The notes under the pieces are model-generated. The model made no database searches, was not told the origin of the DNA, and worked only from the letters and a program-made list of their open reading frames with translations. This document shows, one piece after another, positions 41,593-52,300 of a DNA stretch of 64,000 nucleotides (the first letter of the stretch is position 1; each line of letters starts with the position of its first letter). This stretch comes from Trachelipus rathkii. Taxonomy: Eukaryota; Arthropoda; Malacostraca; Isopoda; Trachelipodidae. Location of the stretch: positions 1 through 64,000 of the forward strand of contig JABUQX010022235.1 in NCBI GenBank assembly GCA_015478945.1, written 5' to 3'. A program made the translations under genes and the position numbers.

Positions 41593-41790
41593 ATGGTCGA
41601 TGAAAAAGAACCAACGATGCCCATACCCCAAAAGCAGTTTTTACCAATTTTTGGTGTGAGTGGTTTGACCCTCCTGCTAGTGATAATAACGATCTTAACG
41701 ATGGTGTCAATGAATAGGGGTCCTTCTTCTTCTGCAACAAATGGTTTAAAAGGTTTGGTAAATCTCGCTAAAGAAAAATCGGACGGTTAA
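41593..41790 (+). CDS. Small single-pass membrane protein (65 aa)
   Basis: 65 aa, one hydrophobic segment at about residues 18-41 (FGVSGLTLLLVIITILTMV) flanked by a Gln/Lys-containing N-terminus and a Ser/Gly/Lys C-terminus. No cleavage site evident, so probably membrane-anchored. Its stop codon abuts the next ATG directly (TAA|ATG), which suggests a bicistronic transcript. Small anchored proteins of this type are common in Naldaviricetes virions, but I cannot name this one. Confidence 0.7.
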   Translation: MVDEKEPTMPIPQKQFLPIFGVSGLTLLLVIITILTMVSMNRGPSSSATNGLKGLVNLAKEKSDG

Positions 41791-42498
41791 ATGACTAAAA
41801 TTAAAATCGACACGGTACATATAAGGAGTTCGCGCGAAGAGAACGAAGAGAAAAAAAGCAAAACGACCGACGGTAGTATTTTTTCAAACTATTTCAATAG
41901 CGAATGTAGTCTCGTCGACCTTAATCGAACGCGGAAAAATTTTATTATTATTATTTTACCGCTCTCATTTTCAAAAACTAGCAAAAGGAAAGCTATATAT
42001 AGTTTTCTCGCGCCGTTAGTCGACAATTTCAATTTTGAAGACATAGCCGATTGTTCGTGTTCCAGAAAAACGTATTTCGAGTGTTCTTCTTGCGTTAAAA
42101 GCAAAATCCATTTCGAAAGACTTTTCGTCGAAAAACTGCTTAGACGAATATCTTTAAATTATAATCTGCATTTCGAAAATTACGAAATATGTAGCAACAT
42201 AAAACTATTATTGTGCAATATCGATAAAAACCTCGCCGAAATTTCGAGCAAGTTAAAAACCTTTTTCTACGATAAGGAAAATTTCGGCGAAAAACGTTCG
42301 CCGCGAGAGAGTAGATGCTGTAAGCTGTGTCGCTCGAAAAAGGTGAACGGCGAGTGCGTATTTTTTAGCTTTACTTTCGTTATCGCGTCCGACAAACATT
42401 CCGGAAAAGAAGATCTTTTGAAGAATATTTTATTTTTGGCGGACGTTTCAATTTCCACATCGCGAAATACTGAAATATTAAACGTTATTATACAGTGA
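41791..42498 (+). CDS. Hypothetical cysteine-containing protein (235 aa)
   Basis: 235 aa. Its ATG directly follows the upstream stop. It has cysteine pairs CSCSR...CSSC near residues 88-99 and CCKLC near residue 180 that could form a zinc site, and otherwise mixed beta/alpha composition. The hydrophobic FIIIILPLSF near residue 50 is short and probably a buried strand rather than a membrane segment. No known family recognised; the cysteine pairs would fit a transcription or replication accessory factor, but this is only a guess. Confidence 0.8.
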   Translation: MTKIKIDTVHIRSSREENEEKKSKTTDGSIFSNYFNSECSLVDLNRTRKNFIIIILPLSFSKTSKRKAIYSFLAPLVDNFNFEDIADCSCSRKTYFECSSCVKSKIHFERLFVEKLLRRISLNYNLHFENYEICSNIKLLLCNIDKNLAEISSKLKTFFYDKENFGEKRSPRESRCCKLCRSKKVNGECVFFSFTFVIASDKHSGKEDLLKNILFLADVSISTSRNTEILNVIIQ

Positions 42499-42606
42499 GC
42501 CGATTAATAAATTTTTTTTTAGAACCCTCTAATTTTATTTTATAATTTTTTATACTTTTAAAACTATAATATTATTATCCACTCACCGAAAAAAAACGAT
42601 ACAAAT

Positions 42607-42972
42607 ATGATCGACGATTTGCAGAGAAACCATATCATTAAAATACAGAGGGAGGAACCGTCCATCGTTAAAAGCTTCCTGCTCGTGCTGGGTTTTTACT
42701 TTTTAATAGCGCTGGTTATTAAACTAATTTCACATTTGTTCATCAAAGAGGAATCGGATACAGGGGCTACCGTAAAAGATAAATTAAGCCCGCAAACCAT
42801 CAAACATTTGCAAAGTTTAAATTTTAAAGAAAAAATGAGACTATTATTTGTTTCCTCGAACGACGAAAATCTTATCGGCGTTCAAAAGGATAGTAATAGC
42901 GATAATAATAGTAGTAGCAGTAGTAAACCAAAAGAGGGGGAAAATAAAACTATAAACGAAAAATCGGATTAA
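42607..42972 (+). CDS. Small single-pass membrane protein (121 aa)
   Basis: 121 aa with one hydrophobic segment at about residues 22-44 (SFLLVLGFYFLIALVIKLI), a short charged N-terminus, a charged helical middle and a Ser/Asn-rich, low-complexity C-terminus. Third gene of a rightward trio that includes another small membrane protein. Probably a virion or membrane-associated protein. Confidence 0.72.
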   Translation: MIDDLQRNHIIKIQREEPSIVKSFLLVLGFYFLIALVIKLISHLFIKEESDTGATVKDKLSPQTIKHLQSLNFKEKMRLLFVSSNDENLIGVQKDSNSDNNSSSSSKPKEGENKTINEKSD

Positions 42973-43409
42973 ATCTATTTGTTTTTTTTTAAAAAAAGAG
43001 CAAAATAAAACGAAGCGGGTCCGTGAAAATAGGTGTTTAAAATTAATAGTAAAAACATATAGAAGATAAAAATATATTCGATCGAAGAACTCTGGGACGT
43101 CGCCTCCTCATCCGATAACATCATCGCTATCATTCGTTCACCAGCCGTCCGTTCGTCCGTCCGCAGCTATTATTAGTTTAAAAATGAGTTCCTCCGCGCT
43201 ATCGCCGTAAAGAAAATTTTTTCTCAAAATCTCCATTCAGCCCGCCGCTCGATCGATCTTCTCCGTTCCGTTGGTTAAATCTCGACACCTCGATAATAAT
43301 AAAATAATAAATAATAAACTTTTAAACGTATTACGACTAATTTTTTTTATCTAAATACTTTAAATTTACGAGTATGTGTGTGTGTGCGTGCGCGCGCGCG
43401 ATTCAGCTA
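42973..43409. other. Intergenic region between convergent genes, no gene
   Basis: No ORF supported. It contains a (gt/gc)n alternating tract at 43372-43400 (tgtgtgtgtgcgtgcgcgcgcgcg) that could adopt Z-DNA, and AATAAA-like strings near 43005 and 43305. Confidence 0.6.
43372..43400. repeat. GT/GC dinucleotide microsatellite
   Basis: Alternating purine-pyrimidine tract immediately 3' of the helicase stop codon. Confidence 0.85.
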
Positions 43410-45273
43410 TTATTTTTCTGGCCGATACCGATACAAAGCGTATCGGTACTCGTAATCGGCGAAAGACGAGCCGTCTTTCGTTAATAATCTAAAAATGAGC
43501 CAATTATTCCTAATTTCCGGAGTGTCGTTTTTTTTATTAAAGCGTAATAGCGCGTTGAAGGCGGAAGTATAGTCGTTATACAAAAGCGTATTTAAATTCG
43601 TGAGGATTACCTTCTCGCTCCCGAGCATATCGATTAATTCGCCGTTCAATATTTCAACGCAAATTTTAAAACGGCTTTCGTTATAAACTTCGCCATCGAC
43701 GATTTTTACGCACGTGATGTTGTGTTTTCTGGTCAGAAATTTTTCTTTGACGAGGATATTTTTTAAGAACCACGCGCAAGAACTTTTTTGGACGAGGAAA
43801 AACAGCCTTTGAAATCTCGGCGGGGAATACATTATCATGTTTAATATTTTCGCCTGCCCCGCATTTTTGACGCTCGCGCTACACGTACTATTAATTTCGT
43901 GAATAATCTTTCTACTCCACTTCACGTACACGTTACGATTTAAATCATCAACGAAGGGCTCGAGGAGCGCGTAGGCTACGATATCCTTCCTCCTGTTTAC
44001 GAGAAAATGGGTAAAATACAACGTCATATAAAAATAAGCCCAGGTGGAGAACAAATTCGCATTCTCGTGGAACAATTCCGAGCACCTGTTGACGACGTAT
44101 TTCTTAAGACGTTTTCGTTTAAAACCGGAAGGGAAATAAAGCTCGCGGCCGGTTCCGAACGTATTATAATCGTTCCTCGGAATACGAAAGCCGCCCGAAA
44201 GGAAAAGGATCGAGCAGAGAATGAGCCTAAAAACTCCCAATTTGTTTACGGTTTCCTCCGAAGACGACCTGTTCGACGACGACGACGACGAAGAGGCTTT
44301 CTTTCTTCCTCGGTGGTCGCTATCGTAGTCGTCGGTCTCGAAAATGTCGGTGACGACGTCGCAATAGCGATTGGAAAACACGCCTGCCCTCTGGTCACCC
44401 AACCGTTTTTTCAAAATTGTCGAAAATCTTTCTTCGGTCGCGAACGAGTCGAGAGTGAAAATGGTGTACATCGGCTTGGTGGACTGGTTCGTCCGATGAC
44501 TCCTACCCATATGCTGGAAAACCTTGGAAGAGCTGTAAGGAAAATCGCAAAACAAATGGAGTCTTTGAGCTTTGGATTTATTTTCGTTGCTATCGTGCAA
44601 GTTTATCCCGGTGCTGCCCCTATTGCTCACGACGATCGATTTTATTCGAGGGTCGTTATTGAAAGCGTTGATGGATTTATTGAACTTTTTATTTTCCGTG
44701 TTAGGGGCGATAAAATAACAGCCCGAGTTTTTCGTATCTCGAATCTGCATGAGCGACCTGTTCGTAACTTCTTTGCAAGACTTCCTCCCGAGCCCGTTTA
44801 TCACGTAATCTATGAAAGAAGCCGGCATGCACCTAAGTAACGTTTCGGGCGGGGTGAACGGCGTGAACACCCTGATTAGATTTTTTTTTTTATTGAGAGG
44901 TTCGATCATTTTTTTCGAAGAAGAAATAGGTTCTCGCTGCTGCTGTTGAGGCGGCAGATATATCGGGAGTGCGTAGCTAGATAGTTCATCGGTAACGGAT
45001 ATTATTAAGGAAATTGTCAGCATCGTCCTATACATATCTATGAGTTGATAAGATGTTGCGTTCGGAAAGAAGGCCGAATGGTTTCCCACGCACCCTTTTT
45101 TGTCGCTCTTACCAGCACCATCGCTATCTTCAACGACGTAATAATTTTGACAAGTCGCGCAAAACGCGAAGGGCTTTATTTCTTCCTCGCGCTCCACCTC
45201 TAAATTCTTCAGTTCCGCCAAGCTACATTCTAATAATTCCCCTTCTTCTTCTTCTTCTTCTTCTTCTTCTTCT

Positions 45274-45305
<32 letters not shown>

Positions 45306-47243
45306 GCCAAGTTCTTCGGCGAGACCGCAAATGCGCGGTTGCCTCTTCTTTCTTCTCTTCCTATTGAATAAATTGGTTATTTTTTTGCTACTATTTACTA
45401 AAGCGTTATCTCCCGTGATGGAGGTAGCGAAAATTACCTTAATATTCCCGTTCCTCTCTACGAACGCCCGAAACAATTTAAGCATGTAAGAAACGCACCC
45501 TTTGCCTTTCGAATTCAAAATTAAATTTTTATAAAACAGTACTATCGCCGCTTTGAATTTCCTCCAGAGCAGATTTTTTTTCGATATTAGAAACGATCGC
45601 GCCTTTTCGAGCTCTTCGTGATTTTGTCGGACCGCTCGTTCGTCGATTCCGAAAGCGCTTAGCGCGTTTTTAATTTCGACGTCGACGTAATAAAAGGTAT
45701 CGCCATCGGAGTCGAGGAACATTTTATTTTCGAGCTCCTCGCTGTCGCTTACGGCGTCGAATAACGGCGATGAAGACGGCGGTGAAGCGGTATCCTCCAC
45801 GGCGGAATCGATTTTCCATTTATCTCGGTACTTCGATCGCCAAAGCTTTGTCAGGTAATTGATGTATCGATTACTCTCCGAAAAACACATTTGTATTCCG
45901 GGGTCCAATTTTAATTTTCTCATGAAACAACCCACCCCACGCATGCTTATCACCCTGCTGATGTAAGAGCCGTGGTGATACAACATTTTCAGAACCGGTT
46001 CTAAAATGGTGATCGATCCCTTGGCGGAGGAACCGTTTACGTATCGGCTTAATTTTAGAAACCTACTTTTTACTTCTTTTCCTTCCACCCCCTCCGAGGC
46101 GAGGAGCAGGAGGACGTTACCCACCAAGAATTCCACGCTCGACAAATTCGCGTCCTCCGTGAAGGGCGTGGCGCTCGTCAGAACGCAGAACGAGTATTTT
46201 TTGTACACTTTGATGAGAAAATCGCCGGCATCGGCTATATTAAACTGCTTCCAAAAAAAACCGGAAGAGGTTTCGTCCTTCTCGAGAAATAATTTTCTCG
46301 CAAACTGAACGTAATCCATATCGGGGGGTTTGCCGGCGATTATATTCTTACCGTAATACGGGGAGGTATTTCTAATGGCGTGAAATTCGTCAAAAAAAAT
46401 AGCGTCGTATGTTGTGAACGACCGCCGACCTCCCCCTTCCTCGCAAACCCTTTCCTCGTTCAGAAAAGGTTTAAGAAAATGGGGTAAATTAATTTGCAAT
46501 AATTTGTACGTCGTCAAGACTATGGTGGTCGCAGCGACCGCATCCGAGTCTTCGTCGTCGAATCTCAATTTCGCCGCGTCTTCTAAATCGAGATATTCGT
46601 TTATTTTATAGATATTCACCTTTTTATATATTTCCTCATTAGTAGAGCGCAACTCGTTAAAAATGTCATCGAACAACTCCGTTTTCGAAGTCACCCACAG
46701 AAAAGAGTAGCGCCGGCGTTTCGTTTCGGACCAGCGCGCGCTACTATTATGTCCAGCGCCGCTGGAAATCAGGTTGTAAACGAAGGAAGAGAGAATGCGG
46801 GTTTTACCCAGGCCCGTCCCATCCGCTAAGACGAACCCCCCCCGATTGTCCAGTTGCGGCGCTTCATTTTCTTTTCTATATCGAAAAAACTGTTTCATCA
46901 TAAGCAACACCGCCGTCGCCTGAGAGCTAGAGATGTTGGTGTGAACGAACAAAGCGTGCGGCATTATTTTTTTAATATCGGGGGACAAACCGACTTTTAC
47001 GAAATCCTCGCTCGTCGAAACTTTGCAAGCGTGTTCGGGGTAAAAAATCGAACTCGGCGGCGAGGGATAGCGTTGGGAAAGGAAAAGAGGCGGGGATCTT
47101 TCATCGTCGCTCGATTCCCGGAAGAATGGGCTTCTACGTTTCCCACTACGAGGAAAAATTAGGTCATTATCGGGGGGTGATTTCCTCTTTCCGTCGACCG
47201 AATAGGAATTCGCGTTGTGGATATTATTATAATCATCGTTCAT
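43410..47243 (-). CDS. Strawberry-notch-like SF2 helicase
   Basis: 1277 aa. A superfamily 2 DExD/H ATPase of the SNF2/strawberry-notch type. Motif I DGTGLGKTR at residues 141-149, motif II DEFH at 285-288, motif III TSATPF at about 356-361, and in the C-terminal lobe GSTGINLHD followed by a motif VI-like QHMGRSHRTNQS at about 908-919. A GR-x-HR-x-NQ box after the STGI-x-LH block is characteristic of strawberry-notch proteins, which act in chromatin and transcription in eukaryotes and occur in large viruses and phages. Between the lobes is a polyglutamate run of more than 20 residues (45240-45306). A CATCQNYY...CVGNH segment near 45110-45160 may be a small zinc ribbon. Residue positions are approximate. 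Confidence 0.85.
45238..45306 (-). repeat. TTC/GAA polyglutamate microsatellite in helicase
   Basis: Pure trinucleotide run encoding more than 20 glutamates on the minus strand, in the region between the two helicase lobes. Confidence 0.9.
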
Positions 47244-47408
47244 GGTTTGTGGAAATTTAAATAAAAATATTTTGTAAGAAAAGTCGTTTTATTTACTTAT
47301 TAATAATGTAATTTTACAATAAAAAATCGATAGTACCTAATCAGTAATGATATAATAATAATAATAATAATATTACGTAGAGCGCGAACATTTTTTTACA
47401 TTCGTCCT

Positions 47409-49058
47409 TTATTTTTGGTTGGTTTTTAAAACTAGAGTCAGCTTTTCCTTTTCCGAATTCGATTTCGTTTCGTCGTTGAGGCTTTCGGTTTCTCTCCGAT
47501 CGCGTCTTTTGTTCTTCCCTTCCGGTTGCCTTTCCTCGCCGCCGCTGCTGCCGCTGTCGTGGGGATCGTTTTTAAACTCCTCCGATTGATGTTTTCTTTT
47601 TAACGAACTTACCGCGACCGTGGTCGGTGGAGATTTCTGGAGATGCTGCGGGTGCTTCGACTTTTTAGCTTCGTCTTCTCGTTTTTTCCTCTTCGGATCG
47701 AGTTGCTTCGCTTCTTCTGGAACATCGCTACGATTAATTTCTTTCTCTTCCATCTGCCGACTGAGTGTCTCCACGTCCGGCATATCCAGTAGTCGATGTC
47801 GTTTTCGCGATTTGTCTTCGCTATCTCGCTTATCGCTCTTCTTTTTCTTTATAGCGGGTCGCTTTTCTTCCGCCGCGGTCGTCACCTCGTTCCCGCCTCC
47901 GTCTTGAGAATTTTCTTCCCAATCGCGTTGTTTCCTTTTCAAGGCATCGGACGATTGTTGTCGGTGCTGCTGCTGTATCTTTCCATGCGCCTTAATTATA
48001 TCGCTAAGCTGTTTTTTACTCACATCCAAAGCGGCGGCAACGTCGCGTTCCTTATTCGAACTTCGATTCGATTCTACGGCGTTCGGTTTAGAAAAACCCG
48101 ATTCGCCGTTTCGGGCGAGGGTATCTTCTTCTTCTTCTCCATCCTCTTCTTCTTTATCTTCTAAAATTTCTCCATCCTCTCTTTCGAAGAACGAAAATTC
48201 GACTGCCCGACTGCCGCTGCGACCTTCTTTAGTCGCGCGTTGTTTTTCAGTTTTCGGCTTTTTCGGGGTTTTACGCTCTTTCTTGACATTTGACGCGGGT
48301 TCCAAGTAAACCCGTTCGCTCTCTTTCCTAATTTCCTCGAACTTTGAAGGTATTTGATGGTACGGCGTCTCGATCGTCTTAACGTATAAAATACGTTTGC
48401 TCCAAATATCTTGTACGGTGAAAAATTCGAGGTCGCTCCAGGAACCGGACGCGAGATCGAAATCATCACCGGCGGCGAGGTCGCGCGAGAGTTTCAAAGG
48501 TTTTGAACGTTCGTCCGCTCGGTATTTTTCTATATTCGCCACAAATCTGCGGTACGCTTTTGTTACTTTCTGCTTCAATTTCTTGGCTTCTTCTTCTCCT
48601 TCTTCGTCGTCAGCGGTTGTTTTGGAGTCCGTTTGAACGTTTTCCATGTACGTATCGTACCGTTCTTTTTCATCTTCGCTCAATTCACGCTCGAGAAAAA
48701 CGTCGAGCGCCCGATAAAAGAATCGTCGGAACGTATTAATCCGTTCCGCGTTAACGTCTATGAAGACGGTTTTTAATTCGCGCAAACCGAATCCGTCTTT
48801 TTCCGAATCGTAATCGGCCGATTTTAGTCTCGCCTCGTATTTGTCCGCGCAATCTTTAAATAAAATGTAAAAAGGTTTATCGCGGTTCGAAAATAGCGCG
48901 CACCCTCTTCCACTCGGTATCTTCGATTCGTCATACTTGTCATCGAATTCGATTCGCAATTTTCGGTAAATGCCTTTTTTTAAATTAATTTTTGACTTGT
49001 CGATTCCCAAGATATCGGACGCGTACGACTTGAAAATATTCGATCGTCCAGCCGCCAT
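47409..49058 (-). CDS. Charged nuclear-type protein (549 aa)
   Basis: 549 aa from ATG 49058. The N-terminal about 260 residues look globular (FKSYASDILG..., a DKPFYILFKDC segment, then charged helices). The C-terminal half is low-complexity Lys/Arg/Glu/Ser with several bipartite nuclear-localisation-like clusters (KKERKTPKKPKTEKQR, KKKKSDKR, KRKKREDEAKKSK). There are no enzyme motifs and no membrane segment. It is divergent from the SF1 helicase gene and tandem with the strawberry-notch-like helicase (165 bp apart), suggesting a role in DNA replication, packaging or transcription, but this is inference from context. Confidence 0.85.
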   Translation of the reverse strand: MAAGRSNIFKSYASDILGIDKSKINLKKGIYRKLRIEFDDKYDESKIPSGRGCALFSNRDKPFYILFKDCADKYEARLKSADYDSEKDGFGLRELKTVFIDVNAERINTFRRFFYRALDVFLERELSEDEKERYDTYMENVQTDSKTTADDEEGEEEAKKLKQKVTKAYRRFVANIEKYRADERSKPLKLSRDLAAGDDFDLASGSWSDLEFFTVQDIWSKRILYVKTIETPYHQIPSKFEEIRKESERVYLEPASNVKKERKTPKKPKTEKQRATKEGRSGSRAVEFSFFEREDGEILEDKEEEDGEEEEDTLARNGESGFSKPNAVESNRSSNKERDVAAALDVSKKQLSDIIKAHGKIQQQHRQQSSDALKRKQRDWEENSQDGGGNEVTTAAEEKRPAIKKKKSDKRDSEDKSRKRHRLLDMPDVETLSRQMEEKEINRSDVPEEAKQLDPKRKKREDEAKKSKHPQHLQKSPPTTVAVSSLKRKHQSEEFKNDPHDSGSSGGEERQPEGKNKRRDRRETESLNDETKSNSEKEKLTLVLKTNQK

Positions 49059-49114
49059 GTTGAAGAAAGTCGTGAATGCGTTACGCTAATAGGATTGAAG
49101 AGGAGAGGGGGTGG

Positions 49115-49122
49115 TTTATATA
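49115..49122 (-). promoter_or_regulatory. TATA box of the 549-aa gene
   Basis: On the minus strand TATATAAA, 57 bases upstream of the ATG at 49058. The start site would fall near 49085-49092. Confidence 0.55.
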
Positions 49123-49339
49123 AGAATTGAGAACCTATTAATTTATTTATTTAAAAACATAAATTTCATTTTTTTACACAATATTTTATTTTCCTAAATC
49201 GATTAACGTTTATAATAAATATGTTATTTTTTAAAATCGAGCGTTGTTAAAAAAAGAATAAATAAAATTTAAGTTCGAGCGCGAGTACTTTCACGCGAGG
49301 GAACCTTCGATTATTTTTTTCTCATCGGTGATCGATAAG

Positions 49340-52300
49340 ATGACGTCAGTCGTGACTCCCCAACAATGCGTTTCTCTGTTGGAAGTTTTGTATCATTTGA
49401 ACGAAAAAACTGATCCGAACTCCCCCAAAATCGTTCTTTTGACGGGCTTACCGGGAGCGGGCAAATCCGAATTATTGAGAAAGATTCTTTCCGAAATGGT
49501 CAACGCCCAAAAAACCAAAACGTACGAAATAATGATAGCGGGCAAAACTCACGCGACCGTTAACGTCCTGAAAAATATTTTACGCGAAAACGACTTCGGA
49601 TTTTCGGAAATTCCCACCGGGACGTTTCATTCCCTATTCAACTATCCCGTCAACCCCGTCAATCACACAGTCAGTCACCTATTCAAGTTCAAGGTGAACC
49701 AATGGCAAAAATTAAAATTTTTGGTAATCGACGAATTTAATCAATGCAAATCGAGCGAAATCCTATTCATCGATTGCGTTCTTCGTTTACTCCACAAAAA
49801 TTACACCTGCGCCTTCGGAGGCGTAAAAATCTTGCTCATCGGCGATAACAATCAAAATAAAAGTTTCGAAACGGGCGATATTGGCGAGATCGAGGGCGAA
49901 TTTTTACAATTCGGTGAGGAAGCTTTTCATATAATCATGCAAACGATAAATTATAACTACTACCAACGGGTGCGATTAACCGATTACGAGCGATTTTACA
50001 AAAGGCACCGGTACGTCGTAAACTATTACAGTAATTACATGCTGGATATAATAGGACGAGAAAATATAGAATTTTCTATCGAAGAGTGCGGACATTTGTA
50101 CGCGAGAGGGGGTCCCATTAGCGTTTCGGACGAACCGCGGATTCGAAGGGAGGCGGATACGATGGTCGAGGAGTTTTCCAGTTACCTCCGAAAGTCGGCG
50201 AATAAACGGGTCGTGGCTGACGCCGTCGAAGAATTTCCCGACGAAGAAAAAGAACTCGAAGAGGACCGATACGTCGACGCGGTAACGGAATTGAGGATGT
50301 CGCGGGGAGATAACTTGTTCCGAAACCTTAAGGAAATCGACGATAAGTTAAATTACAAAATGTTCGTTTCGACGCGATGCCGAATAGTGTTCATCTATTC
50401 TTTCAAGAGGTTAAACCCGTTCGTCTCGAAGGACGGCCTTTCTTTCGGGTTGGGTTTAACCTATTTAGGACGAAACAACTTCGCCGACGCTAGATGTATT
50501 TTACCGGAATGGAAAGAATTTAGTCGCGAAAGGTTTCGGGACGCGATATCCTCTCATTTTTTAAATAGAAAAACCATAAACGAGGAACTTAAAAAAGACT
50601 ATCGCGAAAATTGTTACCCGTACAACTTCTTCAACGTTAAAAAAAAATACAGCAAGCTGAACATCGCCAAAGGTAACGCTCTCTATCGGATGACGAATAA
50701 CGATGGGAGAGGAACGTTAAAGTTCTTGTGCTCCACGAAGCAAACGATGAACGAGGTGGACGCGGTAAATATCGCCCTTTTCGAGGATTCGCATCAGGAC
50801 TGCCTGGATAAGGCAAAACTCAACTTCAAACATTTTTCCATATCCGTTACATTCTCGGATTCGGCGTGTTCCCTTAATTCGATTTCCGACGCTAGAAAAC
50901 ACGATTTCGATACCGTTTTACGGCCGTTACGACTGAAACGTAAATACAACACGATAAGATTGCAACGCTTTTATGACGTGAATTCGTGGTTTTATTCGTT
51001 AAAAAGGTATATCAACAAGGAACATTGCAACGTCAACGGAATCACCCTCTTCGTCGGCATGTACGTTCGGCTAAAAAGCACCATATTTTGCCGGAGCACG
51101 GGGGAGAGGGTATGCAACGGCACTACCGGCTTCGTTTTAAAAATATCCGAAAAATCCGTGAAGATTAGGACGACGGATACGAACCGCGAGGTAAGCGTCA
51201 GCTACGCGATTGCGGATGAGGGCGATTTTAAAATCAACTATATGCCCATCAGTTCCGAAACGACGTCGACCATATATTCGATCCAAGGTCACACGATCGA
51301 ACCGTCCGTGCACACGATCATCGACGTCAAAGATAAAAAAGCGTTTATCACGAAGGGATCGAATCTATACGTGGCGCTCTCGCGATTGCAAACCGCAAAC
51401 TTTACCATCATGAACTCCGACGGCAGCGAGGTCGATGATATATACCGGTTGATGGACGAACACATCGAGAACGAGCACAGCGTCAAAGCGACGAATTTTT
51501 ACGAAGAAATCCCCGATCTTCTTCCTATTTCACCGCCGCCACGGTCATCGCCTTCGGATTTAGAGGAGAACCCCGTCAGACTCTTTTTACGACGAGGCGC
51601 GAGCTCGTCGACGATTCAGTACTATTCCCTATCTCTGAAATTTGTAATCGAGTTAATATTAAAATTTTCGGACTCGGAGATTTTGATTTCGAAAAACTGG
51701 ATAAAGGGAGTGAAGGTAGCCGAAAGCTTGAGCGCGTCAACCGCGACGGACGATGCAGGGCCGAGCCCGTACCGCTTTTCTTCGGCTCTCAAAAATTGCT
51801 TGCAAGATTTGTTCGTTTTCGAAAAAACTTCGAGGGAGAGCAACATACGTTCCGCGTCGACTTTGAAAGACGCCTTATGGAAAAACCTGGAAATCGCTTA
51901 TTGCGTATACTTGAAACGTTGCGAAGAGCCTATAAACCGTCAAATAACGACGATGAAAGTGAATCGAAAAGGGGAATATACGATGAAGGTTTCGTGGGTA
52001 GTGGGTTCTGACGAAAAAGGCTTTATTTTAAACTGGAACGAATTTATAATCGTATACGCGTTTTTTTTCACCCAGACAAACATGTGCAATGACGCCGGAT
52101 CCATCGTTAATTACCTTTTTCATTTTTACGAATTAGAAAACGCTTTCGAAACCCGGTTCGGATATATCTGCCCATTGACCGATGAAAACGACGACGGTGG
52201 CGACGAAGATACCGCCAAGGGCACTAAAAGCGAAACTCGGCGCCGACGTCACCCTTGTTGCGGTTTTTCGGACGCAAAAATAAGCGCGGGACCGGTTTTA

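Noticed and set aside
44007..44840. 277-aa rightward ORF
   Set aside because: Antisense to the C-terminal helicase lobe, whose motifs are clear; Arg/Val/Gly-rich shadow composition.
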